Positions 52,334 to 61,707 of a stretch of 64,000 bases of DNA are shown piece by piece. The notes beneath the pieces are model-generated. The model saw only the letters and a program-made list of their open reading frames with translations, was not told the origin of the DNA and did no database searches. This stretch comes from Mesobacillus campisalis (GTDB lineage Bacteria > Bacillota > Bacilli > Bacillales > Cytobacillaceae): positions 21,938 through 85,937 of the forward strand of contig NZ_LAYY01000017.1 in the NCBI RefSeq assembly GCF_000986785.1, given 5' to 3'. Within the stretch, counting starts at the first letter, position 1. Every line of letters begins with the position of its first letter. A program made the position numbers and the translations under genes.

Positions 52334-52374
52334 ACCGACTGGTCGGTACAAAACAGACCGACTAGTCCGTCCGA
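52334..52374 (+). promoter_or_regulatory. Two TetR-type operators upstream of yngJ
   Basis: ACCGACTGGTCGGT (52334-52347) and ACCGACTAGTCCGT (52357-52370) are copies of the same inverted repeat ACCGAC-N2-GTCGGT, 23 bases apart, 14-40 bases before the yngJ ribosome binding site. They are the likely target of the TetR protein encoded just upstream. Confidence 0.8.
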
Positions 52375-52387
52375 AGGGAGAAGAACA

Positions 52388-53530
52388 ATGAATTTTGAAT
52401 TAACAAGAGAACAGCAAATGCTGAAGGAAATGGTAAGGGATTTTGCCGAAAAGGAAATCAAGCCTTACGCTCGTGAAGTGGATGAGACCTCTAAAATGCG
52501 CTATGAGACGTTTCAAAAACTCGGGGAGCTTGGATTGCTTGGAATCCCGTTTCCCGAAGAATACGGCGGTGCGGGCGGGGATACGATTTCCTACATTATT
52601 GCTGTAGAGGAGATCGGGAAAGCATGCGGAGGGACCGGTTTGAGCTATGCGGCCAATACCAGTTTGGGAGCAAGCCCAATTTATTATTTTGGAACTGAAG
52701 AACAAAAGCAGGAATGGCTGGTACCGATGGCGAAAGGAGAAACAATGGGTGCGTTTGGGCTAACTGAACCAAATGCAGGTTCCGATGCGGGAGGCACAAG
52801 AACCAAAGCCGTACTGGATGGCGACGAGTGGGTCATCAACGGTGAGAAGTGCTGGATTACCAATGCAGGATATTCCCGGCAGGTAATTGTAACCGCTGTC
52901 ACCGGGAAGCGGAATGACGGCCGCAATATCGTTTCTGCGATCATTGTACCAACCGATGCCCCTGGGGTGACCATTTCCTGTAACTACGACAAAATGGGTG
53001 TCCGCGGTTCCAATACTTGTGAAATCATCCTGGAGAATGTCCGGGTTCCAAGAAAGAATCTGCTGGGCGACGAGAAAAAGGGATTCAGCCAATTTTTATT
53101 TACCCTTGACGGAGGACGCATATCAATTGCCGCCCTGTCTGTGGGAATTGCCCAGGCAGCATTCGAAAAAGCACTTCAATACTCAAAAGAACGGCAGCAA
53201 TTCGGCCAGTCCATTTCAAAGTTCCAGGCAATCCAATTTAAATTGGCCGACATGGCAATGGAAATCGAATTGGCGCGGAACATGGTATACAAAGCAGCAT
53301 GGCTTAAAGACCAGGGGAAACCTTTTGGCAAAGAATCCGCTTTCGCAAAACTATTTGCATCGGAAATGGGCTTCCGCGTCTGCAACCAGGCCATCCAGAT
53401 TCATGGCGGATACGGATATATGAAGGAATATGACGTAGAAAGGCATTTGCGCGATATTAAGCTGATGGAAATCGGCGAGGGTACATCGGAGATTCAGCGC
53501 ATGGTCATTGCACGGCAATTAGGATGCTAA
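52388..53530 (+). CDS. yngJ: Acyl-CoA dehydrogenase
   Basis: FAD enzyme oxidising an acyl-CoA to the 2-enoyl-CoA, 380 residues. AFGLTEPNAGSDAGGTRTKA and WITNAGYSRQVIVTA line the flavin; the C-terminal IHGGYGYMKEYDVERHLRDIK and EIGEGTSEIQRMVI carry the catalytic Glu at the position used by short/medium-chain enzymes (isovaleryl-CoA dehydrogenases have Ala there and a Glu elsewhere). First gene of an operon matching B. subtilis yngJIH-HB-GFE, which breaks down leucine-derived acyl-CoA; RBS GAAGGGAG. Confidence 0.9.
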   Translation: MNFELTREQQMLKEMVRDFAEKEIKPYAREVDETSKMRYETFQKLGELGLLGIPFPEEYGGAGGDTISYIIAVEEIGKACGGTGLSYAANTSLGASPIYYFGTEEQKQEWLVPMAKGETMGAFGLTEPNAGSDAGGTRTKAVLDGDEWVINGEKCWITNAGYSRQVIVTAVTGKRNDGRNIVSAIIVPTDAPGVTISCNYDKMGVRGSNTCEIILENVRVPRKNLLGDEKKGFSQFLFTLDGGRISIAALSVGIAQAAFEKALQYSKERQQFGQSISKFQAIQFKLADMAMEIELARNMVYKAAWLKDQGKPFGKESAFAKLFASEMGFRVCNQAIQIHGGYGYMKEYDVERHLRDIKLMEIGEGTSEIQRMVIARQLGC

Positions 53531-53548
53531 GTAGGAGGAGAAGAAATA

Positions 53549-55183
53549 ATGACCGAAATCCGCATGTCTGTAGGACAAATGCTGGCTGAAAGAGCCCGCG
53601 AAATCCCTGAACAGGAAGCACTGGTCTATCCTGATCGCGGGCTTCGTTATTCTTACCGGGAATTCAATGCAGTTTGTGAGCAGGTGGCCAAAGGCTTGAT
53701 GGCCCTTGGCATACAAAAAGGAGAAAATGTGGCCGTCTGGGCAACCAATACTCCCGAATGGGTCAGCCTGCAATTCGGCACCGGTAAAATGGGGGCTGTA
53801 CTGGTGACCGTCAACACGAATTACCGCTCTTCGGAACTTGAGTACCTTTTGCGCCAGTCTGACAGCACAACTCTGTTTTTAATAGAAGACTACCGAAGCA
53901 ACTCATATATCGATACCATTTTTGAACTTTGTCCCGAACTGAAAACGTCCGAACCAGGCAAGCTGGAGTCCAAGCGTCTCCCGTTGTTGAAAAATGTCAT
54001 CGTTTTAAGTGAAAACCAATATGACGGAGTCTACAATTGGTCTGACATACAGAACATGGCCGATAAAATCAGTGATGAAGAACTGCAGGCAAGGCAGGAT
54101 TCGCTTGATTACAATGACGTTATCAATATGCAATACACATCCGGAACGACCGGCTTCCCAAAAGGTGTCATGCTGACACATCGCAACCTGGTCAACAATG
54201 CCTATAATATTGCCCGCTGCATGGAACTGACAGTAGCCGACCGGCTTTGCATTCCCGTTCCCTTCTTCCATTGCTTTGGCTGCGTCATCGGAACCCTGGC
54301 CTGCGTGTCTGTCGGGGCCACCATGGTACCAGTGCAGGAGTTCGAGCCTGAACAAGTCCTGAGGACAGTAGAACAGGAAAAATGCACCGCCCTTCATGGT
54401 GTGCCAACCATGTTCATCGCCGAACTGAACCACCCGAATTTTGAAAAATACGACCTGTCCAGCCTCCGCACAGGTGTTATGGCAGGATCAAACTGCCCAA
54501 TTGAAGTGATGAAAAATGTCATGAAAAAGATGAACATGAGAGAAATTACAATTTGCTACGGCCAAACAGAGTCCTCCCCGGTTATTACCCAAACACGGAC
54601 GAATGACCCGGTCGAGCTTCGTGTGGAAACTGTCGGCAGGGCGCTGCCGGACGTGGAAGTGAAAATTGTCGAGCCGGGAACTTCGAGGGAACTTCCTTAC
54701 AACACCCAAGGCGAGCTATGCACCCGCGGCTACCATGTGATGAAAGGGTATTACAGGAATCCGGACGCGACTCGGGAAGCGATTGATGAGGACGGCTGGC
54801 TGCATACCGGCGATTTGGCGGTTATGGATGAAAATGGCTATTGCCGGATAACAGGAAGGCTGAAGGATATGATCATCCGCGGCGGCGAAAACATCTATCC
54901 GCGTGAAATTGAAGAGTTCCTGTATACGCATCCAAAGGTGCTTGACGCCCAGGTGGTTGGGGTGCCTGATGAAAAGTACGGGGAAGAAGTAATGGCATGG
55001 ATTATTTTAAAAGAAGGCGAAACCGCCACGGCAGAAGAAATCAAGGAATATTTCACCGGAAAAATTTCACGCCATAAAATTCCGAGGCACATCTTTTTTA
55101 CGGATGCCTACCCGATGACCGCTTCCGGCAAAATCCAGAAATTCAAGCTGAGGGAGCAGTCCATGAACCTATTGACCAGATAA
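53549..55183 (+). CDS. yngI: AMP-dependent acyl-CoA synthetase
   Basis: 544 residues. Activates a carboxylic acid to its CoA ester through an acyl-AMP. Motifs: YTSGTTGFPKGVMLTHRNL (P-loop), YGQTESSPVITQTR, GWLHTGDLAVMDENGYCRITGRLKDMIIRGGENIYPREIEEFL and the C-terminal Lys in MTASGKIQKF. The acid may be a branched or short/medium-chain acid; acetoacetate is also possible given the neighbours. RBS AGGAGGAG, 18 bases after yngJ. Confidence 0.9.
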   Translation: MTEIRMSVGQMLAERAREIPEQEALVYPDRGLRYSYREFNAVCEQVAKGLMALGIQKGENVAVWATNTPEWVSLQFGTGKMGAVLVTVNTNYRSSELEYLLRQSDSTTLFLIEDYRSNSYIDTIFELCPELKTSEPGKLESKRLPLLKNVIVLSENQYDGVYNWSDIQNMADKISDEELQARQDSLDYNDVINMQYTSGTTGFPKGVMLTHRNLVNNAYNIARCMELTVADRLCIPVPFFHCFGCVIGTLACVSVGATMVPVQEFEPEQVLRTVEQEKCTALHGVPTMFIAELNHPNFEKYDLSSLRTGVMAGSNCPIEVMKNVMKKMNMREITICYGQTESSPVITQTRTNDPVELRVETVGRALPDVEVKIVEPGTSRELPYNTQGELCTRGYHVMKGYYRNPDATREAIDEDGWLHTGDLAVMDENGYCRITGRLKDMIIRGGENIYPREIEEFLYTHPKVLDAQVVGVPDEKYGEEVMAWIILKEGETATAEEIKEYFTGKISRHKIPRHIFFTDAYPMTASGKIQKFKLREQSMNLLTR

Positions 55184-55201
55184 CCGGAAGGAGCGATCAC
55201 A

Positions 55202-56560
55202 TTGTTTTCAAAGATTTTAATTGCCAATCGAGGCGAGATTGCAAGAAGAGTCATCCGTACATGCAAAAAGCTCGGGATAAAGTCTGTGGCAGTTTATTCG
55301 GAAGCAGACGCCGATTCCTTATTCGTCAGGGAAGCGGATGAAGCCTATTGCGTTGGGAAGCCTCCTGTCAACCAGAGCTACCTGAATGTTGACGAAATCA
55401 TCGCGGCGGCTAAAAATAGCGGTGCTGAGGCGGTTCATCCCGGCTACGGGCTGCTATCCGAAAATTCAGTATTTGCGAGCAGGTGCAAGGCGGAAGGACT
55501 CGTATTCATAGGGCCACCCCCGGAAATCATTGCCTCAATGGGCAGCAAGATTGAAGCCCGCAAAACGATGAAAGAAGCAGGTGTTCCAATCATAGAGGGT
55601 ATAAACACGCCGCTTGAGAATGAGGAAGAAGCCAGTATGGCAGCAGAGAAAATTGGTTACCCTTTGATGCTGAAAGCCTCGGCTGGCGGCGGCGGAATCG
55701 GCATGCAGCTGGTGAATTCGGAGGAGGAGCTTCTTAAGGCTTTCGCCGGAAATAAAAAAAGGGCAGAATCCTTTTTTGGTGATGGTGCAATGTTCCTTGA
55801 AAAATACATTGCTGAACCGCATCATATCGAGGTGCAGATTCTGGCTGATACCCATGGGAACATCGTGCCTTTGTGGGAACGGGAATGTTCCATCCAGCGC
55901 CGCAACCAAAAAGTCGTGGAGGAAGCACCATCGCCATTCATCAGCGAAGAAACCCGAACAAAAATGCTGGATGCCGCAGTGGCAGCGGCAAAGCATATCG
56001 GCTACACAAATGCAGGAACAATTGAGTTTTTGGTAGATAAGGAGCAGAATTTCTATTTCCTTGAAATGAATACAAGATTGCAAGTCGAGCATCCGGTTAC
56101 GGAAGAAATTACAGGCCTTGACCTAGTCGAGGAACAGCTGAAGGTCGCTGCAGGGGAAAAACTTTCTTTCACCCGGGAAGAGGTTCAGCGGAGAGGACAC
56201 AGCATTGAAGTGAGGATTTATGCGGAAGACCCGAAAACATTCTTTCCATCGCCGGGAAAAATCACGCAATTCAGCCTTCCGGGCGGTGAAGGCATCCGGC
56301 ATGAATGCAGTGTGGAAGCTGGCTCCCAGGTAACTCCATTCTACGACCCAATGATCGCCAAGCTGGTCGTGTGGGGAGAAAGCCGGAACCAAGCTTGCGA
56401 GCGGTTGAAAAATGCCCTTGAAAACTATGAAGTTGAAGGCATTAAAACCAACATTCCAATGCTCCTGAAAACAATCACGCACGAACAATTTCTAGCTGGC
56501 TATACTACAACACAATTTGTTAACGAATATTACTTACCACAATTAACCTCAACCAAGTAA
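55202..56560 (+). CDS. yngH: Acyl-CoA carboxylase, biotin carboxylase subunit
   Basis: ATP-grasp enzyme carboxylating the biotin of the carrier protein. 452 residues from a TTG with GGAAGGAG upstream. KILIANRGEIARRVIRTCKKLG, HPGYGLLSEN, KASAGGGGIGMQLV, RECSIQRRNQKVVEEAPS and EMNTRLQVEHPVTEE are the family landmarks. With yngHB and yngE it forms a three-part carboxylase, methylcrotonyl-CoA being the likely substrate. Confidence 0.93.
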   Translation: MFSKILIANRGEIARRVIRTCKKLGIKSVAVYSEADADSLFVREADEAYCVGKPPVNQSYLNVDEIIAAAKNSGAEAVHPGYGLLSENSVFASRCKAEGLVFIGPPPEIIASMGSKIEARKTMKEAGVPIIEGINTPLENEEEASMAAEKIGYPLMLKASAGGGGIGMQLVNSEEELLKAFAGNKKRAESFFGDGAMFLEKYIAEPHHIEVQILADTHGNIVPLWERECSIQRRNQKVVEEAPSPFISEETRTKMLDAAVAAAKHIGYTNAGTIEFLVDKEQNFYFLEMNTRLQVEHPVTEEITGLDLVEEQLKVAAGEKLSFTREEVQRRGHSIEVRIYAEDPKTFFPSPGKITQFSLPGGEGIRHECSVEAGSQVTPFYDPMIAKLVVWGESRNQACERLKNALENYEVEGIKTNIPMLLKTITHEQFLAGYTTTQFVNEYYLPQLTSTK

Positions 56561-56573
56561 AGGAGAATGCACA

Positions 56574-56786
56574 ATGGCAAAAGTTGAATCAGGGATGGCA
56601 GGAAACGTATGGAAAGTGCTAGTAAAAGAAGGTGACGAGGTAAAAGCAGGCCAGGAAGTCGTCATTCTGGAATCCATGAAAATGGAAATACCTGTAAGTG
56701 TAGAACAGGACGGAACCATTACCAAGGTGCTTGTAAATGAAGGCGACTTTGTCAACGATACGGATGTCATTGTCGAAGTAGAATAG
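56574..56786 (+). CDS. yngHB: Biotin carboxyl carrier protein
   Basis: 70-residue biotinyl domain with the target lysine in LESMKMEIPV (K38 or so). It shuttles carboxyl-biotin between YngH and YngE. RBS AAAGGAGAA, 13 bases after yngH. Biotin for it would come from the BirA-regulated pathway at the left of the window. Confidence 0.94.
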   Translation: MAKVESGMAGNVWKVLVKEGDEVKAGQEVVILESMKMEIPVSVEQDGTITKVLVNEGDFVNDTDVIVEVE

Positions 56787-56798
56787 GAGGCCAGGGCA

Positions 56799-57716
56799 TT
56801 GAAACTGCCAAAAAACGTGACAATCAAGGAAGTTGGTCCCCGCGATGGCCTGCAGAATGAAAAGCATCAAGTACCGACCGAGGGGAAGGTTTCCTGGATT
56901 GACTCGCTTTCCGTAACAGGGCTTTCCTATATAGAGGTCAGTTCCTTTGTCCATCCAAAATGGATTCCGCAGCTTGCCGATGCCGCAAATGTACTTAAGC
57001 AGATCAAGAGGGAACAGGGGCTGACTTATGCGGCCCTGGTTCCCAATTTGAAAGGGCTTGATGGCGCACTTGAAGCGGGTGTCGATGAAGTGAGCGTATT
57101 CATGTCGGCAAGCGAGGCCCATAACCGCAGCAATATCAACAAGTCGATCGACGCGACTTACCCAGTCCTTGAAGAAGTGGTCCGGGAAGCGAAGCTGGCG
57201 GGGAAGACGGTTCGCGGCTATGTATCGACGGTGATCAGCTGTCCATATGAAGGTTATATCGCCCCCGAAAAAGTCAGGGTAGTTTCAGAGCGTCTTTTTG
57301 AAATGGGAATTGATGAATTGTCGCTGGGAGAGACGATCGGCGTAGCGGTGCCGACCCAGGTGGAACAGCTGCTGGAAAATTTGCTGCCGCATTTTGACGC
57401 AGGCTCCCTTGCCATGCACTTTCACGATACGAGGGGGACAGCATTGGCCAATATTGTCAAGTCGCTCGAAATGGGAATCACCACGTTCGACAGCGCCCTG
57501 GGCGGATTAGGCGGGTGTCCTTATGCTAAAGGAGCATCCGGCAATGTTGCAACCGAGGATTTGCTTTATATGCTTCATGAAATGGGCATTGAAACAGGAG
57601 TGGATCTTGATGCCGTTCTAAAATCGGCCCAGCTGATCGAGAAAACACTGTGCAAGCCACTGAGAAGCCGCCAGATGGAAATATTGCGGGGCGAAGGAAA
57701 GGAGTGTCTGTCATGA
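56799..57716 (+). CDS. yngG: Hydroxymethylglutaryl-CoA lyase
   Basis: Splits HMG-CoA into acetoacetate and acetyl-CoA, the last leucine-specific step. TIM barrel of 305 residues: EVGPRDGLQNEK, FVHPKWIPQLADA, FHDTRGTALANI with the metal His residues, and the catalytic Cys in GGLGGCPYAKGASGN. TTG start with AGGAGG eight bases upstream. The stop overlaps the yngF start (ATGA). Confidence 0.93.
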   Translation: MKLPKNVTIKEVGPRDGLQNEKHQVPTEGKVSWIDSLSVTGLSYIEVSSFVHPKWIPQLADAANVLKQIKREQGLTYAALVPNLKGLDGALEAGVDEVSVFMSASEAHNRSNINKSIDATYPVLEEVVREAKLAGKTVRGYVSTVISCPYEGYIAPEKVRVVSERLFEMGIDELSLGETIGVAVPTQVEQLLENLLPHFDAGSLAMHFHDTRGTALANIVKSLEMGITTFDSALGGLGGCPYAKGASGNVATEDLLYMLHEMGIETGVDLDAVLKSAQLIEKTLCKPLRSRQMEILRGEGKECLS

Positions 57717-58504
57717 ATAAAACTACCACTACAGTTGCTATGGATAAGCGGAGCGACGGAATTGCGGTCGTGACACTGAATCGTCCGGATGCGGCCAATG
57801 CCTTATCAGTAAAGATGCTTCACGATTTTAAAGCAGTAATGGCGAGCTTGAAAACCGATAGCAATGTCAGGGTGATCATTCTTACCGGTGCCGGGGAAAA
57901 GGCTTTTTGTGCAGGAGCAGACCTGAAGGAGCGCCGCAGTATGAGTGATGCCGAGGCAAAACAGACGGTTCGGCTGATCGGAGCTACAATTAACGAGGTC
58001 GAAGAGCTGCCGCAGCCTGTGATTGCTGCCCTGAATGGAGTCGCATTCGGAGGCGGGCTTGAGCTTGCGCTTGCCTGCGATCTGCGTATAGGGGCGCTGG
58101 AGGCCAAACTCGGCCTGACTGAAACTTCGCTTGCCATCATTCCAGGTGCAGGAGGAACACAGCGCCTGCCAAGGCTGATTGGTGCGGGGAAAGCAAAAGA
58201 GCTGATTTATACGGCCAAACGCCTAAATGCAGAAGAGGCAGCTTCCATGGGAATTCTTGAATATGCCGTTCCCCGGGACCAGCTTCTCGAAAGAGCCCTT
58301 GAAATTGCCGGACAAATGGCAAAGAACGGGCCGTTGGCTCTAATACAGGCAAAGAAAGCAATCAACAAAGGAATTGAAGTTGACCTGGCGACCGGCTTGC
58401 AAATTGAACAGCTCGCTTATGATGCCCTCATACCAAGCCGGGACCGGATCGAAGGCTTAAATGCATTTGCGGAAAAGCGTCCGCCCAACTATACCGGCCA
58501 GTAA
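57713..58504 (+). CDS. yngF: Enoyl-CoA hydratase (methylglutaconyl-CoA hydratase)
   Basis: Crotonase-fold enzyme of 263 residues adding water to an enoyl-CoA, probably 3-methylglutaconyl-CoA. AFCAGADLKER forms the oxyanion site, FGGGLELALACDLRIG and LGLTETSLAIIPGAGGTQRLPRL carry the catalytic Glu residues. The start at 57713 overlaps the yngG stop and follows AAAGGAG. Ends KRPPNYTGQ. Confidence 0.92.
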   Translation: MNKTTTTVAMDKRSDGIAVVTLNRPDAANALSVKMLHDFKAVMASLKTDSNVRVIILTGAGEKAFCAGADLKERRSMSDAEAKQTVRLIGATINEVEELPQPVIAALNGVAFGGGLELALACDLRIGALEAKLGLTETSLAIIPGAGGTQRLPRLIGAGKAKELIYTAKRLNAEEAASMGILEYAVPRDQLLERALEIAGQMAKNGPLALIQAKKAINKGIEVDLATGLQIEQLAYDALIPSRDRIEGLNAFAEKRPPNYTGQ

Positions 58505-58505
58505 G

Positions 58506-58575
58506 CATACAGGATTTGCAAGCAGGAATTAACACATTGAATGTTCACTGTGAGATGCATGTGTCTGCCTGTATG
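58506..58575 (+). promoter_or_regulatory. Inverted repeat in the yngF-yngE gap
   Basis: CATACAGG (58506-58513) and CCTGTATG (58568-58575) bracket the only sizeable gap (101 bases) in the operon, followed by TTTTG. It may be an internal processing or attenuation site; its role is not known. Confidence 0.4.
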
Positions 58576-58605
58576 TTTTGACACCAATATAAAGGAGGTA
58601 TCTCG

Positions 58606-60144
58606 ATGAACGAGACCCACGCTAAATCAGACTATCAAATAAAAAAAGAGTCCGTCCTTAAGGGGGGCCAAGAAAAATATCATCAAAAGAACGATGAGCA
58701 GGGGAAGATGTTTGTCCGCGACCGTCTGAACCTTTTATTTGATAATGGGCTGCAGGCAGAAGATGGCTTGTTCGCGAACGTGCTGGCAGGGGATTTGCCG
58801 GCTGACGGCGTTGTCACCGGAATTGGGAAAATACATGGCCGCACGGTCTGTGTAATGGCAAATGATTCAACCGTCAAGGCCGGGTCCTGGGGGAAAAGGA
58901 CGGTTGAGAAAATCATCCGCATCCAGGAAACTGCTGAGAAGCTGCGCTGCCCCATGCTTTATCTTGTTGATTCTGCAGGGGCACGCATCACGGATCAGCT
59001 TGAAATGTTCCCGGGCCGACGCGGTGCAGGACGAATTTTTTACAATCAGGTGAAAATGTCAGGGAAAGTTCCGCAAATCTGCCTTTTATTCGGCCCTTCG
59101 GCAGCTGGGGGAGCCTATATACCAGCCTTCTGTGACGTCGTGGTCATGGTGGACGGGAACGCTTCCATGTACTTGGGGTCACCCCGGATGGCCGAAATGG
59201 TCATAGGCGAAAAAGTTACATTGGAGCAAATGGGAGGCGCGAAGATGCATTGCTCCGTTTCCGGCTGCGGCGATGTGCTTGCCAAATCGGAAGAAGAAGC
59301 TATTGCCTATGCCCGAAAATATTTAACCTACTTCCCGGACAATTTTTCCAAAAAGCCGGCAAGAGAGGAAGCAAAAGCACCAGCTTCTTTCGAAAAGACC
59401 ATTGAAGAATTGATTCCCAAGAACCAAAATGCTCCGTTTGACATGTACCAGTTGATTGAACGCTTGATCGACGAAGGCTCGATGTGCGAAATTAAAAAAT
59501 TGTTTGCTGCCGAATTGATTACCTGCCTGGGAAGGATCAATGGCCAGCCGGTCGGCATTATCGCCAATCAGCCGAGGGTCAAGGGCGGAGTTTTGTTCCA
59601 TGACTCTGCAGATAAAGCAGCCAAATTTATCAACCTTTGCGATGCCTACCATATACCGCTGCTATTCCTGGCCGATGTACCAGGTTTCATGATCGGCACG
59701 AATGTAGAAAAAGCAGGAATCATCCGCCATGGTGCCAAGATGATCTCGGCCATGAGCGAAGCAACGGTGCCAAAAATGACGGTCATTGTTCGGAAAGCTT
59801 ATGGTGCGGGTTTGTATGCAATGGCTGGCCCTGCGTTCGAGCCGGACTGCTGCATCGCGCTTCCTTCTGCAGCCATTGCCGTAATGGGGCCAGAAGCAGC
59901 TGTCAATGCGGTATATGCAAATAAGATTGCGGCCTTGCCTGAAGAAGAGCGCGCCGCCTTCACCGCTGAAAAGCGTGAAGAATATCGTGAGGATATTGAT
60001 ATATACCGCCTTGCATCGGAATTGATCATTGATGACATCGTCGAGCCTAACAACCTTCGTGGGGAACTGGCAGCCCGCCTGGATGTTTATATGTCAAAGT
60101 ACCTGGTTTTTTCCGAGCGCAAGCATGGGGTATATCCGGTATAA
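58606..60144 (+). CDS. yngE: Acyl-CoA carboxylase, carboxyltransferase subunit
   Basis: 512-residue carboxyltransferase of the propionyl/methylcrotonyl-CoA carboxylase beta group. RDRLNLLFDNG, DSAGARITDQLEMFPGRRGAGRIFYNQVKMSG, FGPSAAGGAYIPAFCD, and a second crotonase-like half with VPGFMIGTNVEKAGIIRHGAKMI and AYGAGLYAMAGPAFEPD. The leucine pathway context favours methylcrotonyl-CoA. RBS AAAGGAGG. Confidence 0.92.
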   Translation: MNETHAKSDYQIKKESVLKGGQEKYHQKNDEQGKMFVRDRLNLLFDNGLQAEDGLFANVLAGDLPADGVVTGIGKIHGRTVCVMANDSTVKAGSWGKRTVEKIIRIQETAEKLRCPMLYLVDSAGARITDQLEMFPGRRGAGRIFYNQVKMSGKVPQICLLFGPSAAGGAYIPAFCDVVVMVDGNASMYLGSPRMAEMVIGEKVTLEQMGGAKMHCSVSGCGDVLAKSEEEAIAYARKYLTYFPDNFSKKPAREEAKAPASFEKTIEELIPKNQNAPFDMYQLIERLIDEGSMCEIKKLFAAELITCLGRINGQPVGIIANQPRVKGGVLFHDSADKAAKFINLCDAYHIPLLFLADVPGFMIGTNVEKAGIIRHGAKMISAMSEATVPKMTVIVRKAYGAGLYAMAGPAFEPDCCIALPSAAIAVMGPEAAVNAVYANKIAALPEEERAAFTAEKREEYREDIDIYRLASELIIDDIVEPNNLRGELAARLDVYMSKYLVFSERKHGVYPV

Positions 60145-60198
60145 GAAGGAAGTTTTGCTGAACCTGATTTGTCCTGACGATCAAAGGAGGGAACTCAT

Positions 60199-60888
60199 GT
60201 GAAGAAAATATACACTGATTTTGTTGAAGCCGTAGAAGGAATACAGGATGGAATGACCTTGATGGTCGGAGGCTTCGGCCTGTGCGGAATCCCTGAAAAT
60301 CTGATTCAGGCGCTAGCAGAAAAGGGGACGAAAGATTTAACAATCATTTCAAATAACTGCGGGGTGGATGATTGGGGCCTTGGGCTTCTGCTGCAAAACA
60401 AGCAGATTAAAAAGATCATTGCTTCGTATGTAGGGGAAAACAAGGAATTTGAGCGCCAGCTGCTGGCCGGAGAAATTGAGGTTGAACTGACTCCTCAGGG
60501 AACCCTCGCTGAAAAAATCCGTGCTGGCGGGGCTGGAATTCCTGCTTTCTTTACACCAGCCGGGGTTGGTACGCCAATCGAAGAGGGTAAGGAAGTTCGG
60601 ATGTTCAATGGAAAGGAATACCTTCTCGAGGAAGCTCTTACCGCGGATGTCAGCCTCATCCGCGCTTTCAAGGCTGACAAAATGGGAAATCTTGTGTACC
60701 GGAAAACCGCCCGTAATTTTAACGCAATGATGGCGGCAGCTGGAAAAGTGACTATAGCTGAAACAGAGGAAATTGTTGAAATCGGCGATCTTGACCCTAA
60801 TTTCATCCACTCACCAGGAATTTATGTGCAGGCTTTGATTCAAGGGGAGCAGGAGAAGCGCATTGAGCGAAGAACGACTAGAGGGTAA
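60199..60888 (+). CDS. scoA: Succinyl-CoA:acetoacetate CoA-transferase subunit A
   Basis: 229 residues. GTG start at 60199 with AAAGGAGGG upstream (the nearby ATG at 60197 reads straight into a stop). [20 protein letters not shown] [48 protein letters not shown] and [16 protein letters not shown] are typical. With ScoB it moves CoA from succinyl-CoA to the acetoacetate released by YngG. Confidence 0.94.
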   Translation: MKKIYTDFVEAVEGIQDGMTLMVGGFGLCGIPENLIQALAEKGTKDLTIISNNCGVDDWGLGLLLQNKQIKKIIASYVGENKEFERQLLAGEIEVELTPQGTLAEKIRAGGAGIPAFFTPAGVGTPIEEGKEVRMFNGKEYLLEEALTADVSLIRAFKADKMGNLVYRKTARNFNAMMAAAGKVTIAETEEIVEIGDLDPNFIHSPGIYVQALIQGEQEKRIERRTTRG

Positions 60889-60903
60889 AGGAGGGGTTTG
60901 AAG

Positions 60904-61557
60904 TTGAATACAAGGGAAAAAATCGCAAGGCGGGCTGAGCAGGAAATTGAAAACGGCAACTATGTTAACTTGGGGATCGGTATGCCGACAATGGTCGCCA
61001 ACTTTATCTCAGACAACAAACAGGTGGTCCTACAGTCGGAAAACGGGCTGCTTGGCATTGGGCCATATCCTGCTGAAAATGATGTAGATCCAGATTTGAT
61101 CAATGCCGGCAAGGAGACGGTGACGGCCATACCGGGAGCTGCCTATTTTGACAGTGCGGAATCTTTCGCTATGATCCGCGGCGGCCATATCGATGTGGCG
61201 ATTTTAGGCGGCATGGAAGTCTCCGAAGCAGGGGATCTTGCAAACTGGATGATACCTGGAAAGATGGTCAAGGGAATGGGAGGTGCCATGGACCTGGTTC
61301 ATGGAGCGCGCAAAACGATTGTCATCATGGAACATGTGAATAAGATTGGCCAGTCAAAAATCCTGAAACAATGTACCTTGCCGCTTACCGGCAAAGGAGT
61401 AGTCGAACGGATTATAACGGACCGGGCCGTACTCGATGTCACTCCGGAAGGCTTGAAACTCGTTGAAGTCGCAAAAGGATTCACAGTAGAGGAAATTGTC
61501 GAGTGTACAGAACCGGAATTGATTATTCCTGATGAAGTAAAGCTTGGAGCTTTTTGA
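60904..61557 (+). CDS. scoB: Succinyl-CoA:acetoacetate CoA-transferase subunit B
   Basis: 217 residues from TTG 60904, nine bases after AAGGAGG; a TTG at 60898 is too close to that site. [14 protein letters not shown], the catalytic Glu in [57 protein letters not shown] are family landmarks. Last gene of the operon; acetoacetyl-CoA goes on to thiolase, which is not in the window. Terminator at 61569-61602. Confidence 0.94.
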   Translation: MNTREKIARRAEQEIENGNYVNLGIGMPTMVANFISDNKQVVLQSENGLLGIGPYPAENDVDPDLINAGKETVTAIPGAAYFDSAESFAMIRGGHIDVAILGGMEVSEAGDLANWMIPGKMVKGMGGAMDLVHGARKTIVIMEHVNKIGQSKILKQCTLPLTGKGVVERIITDRAVLDVTPEGLKLVEVAKGFTVEEIVECTEPELIIPDEVKLGAF

Positions 61558-61568
61558 TTTATTATTTT

Positions 61569-61602
61569 GCGGTGGCCTCTTCCGGGCGCCGCTTTTCTAT
61601 TT
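61569..61602 (+). terminator. Terminator of the yng-sco operon
   Basis: GCGG-tGgCC and cCGGgcgCCGC fold into a GC-rich hairpin followed by TTTTCTATTTT. Confidence 0.75.
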
Positions 61603-61707
61603 TAGGAAATGGAGTGCAGAGCTTGCATGCTGCACCAAAAAAATTACTATAAAACAGGGATTTGTCAGCATACTACAAGTAGACGATGAACTATTAGAGG
61701 TGATTTA

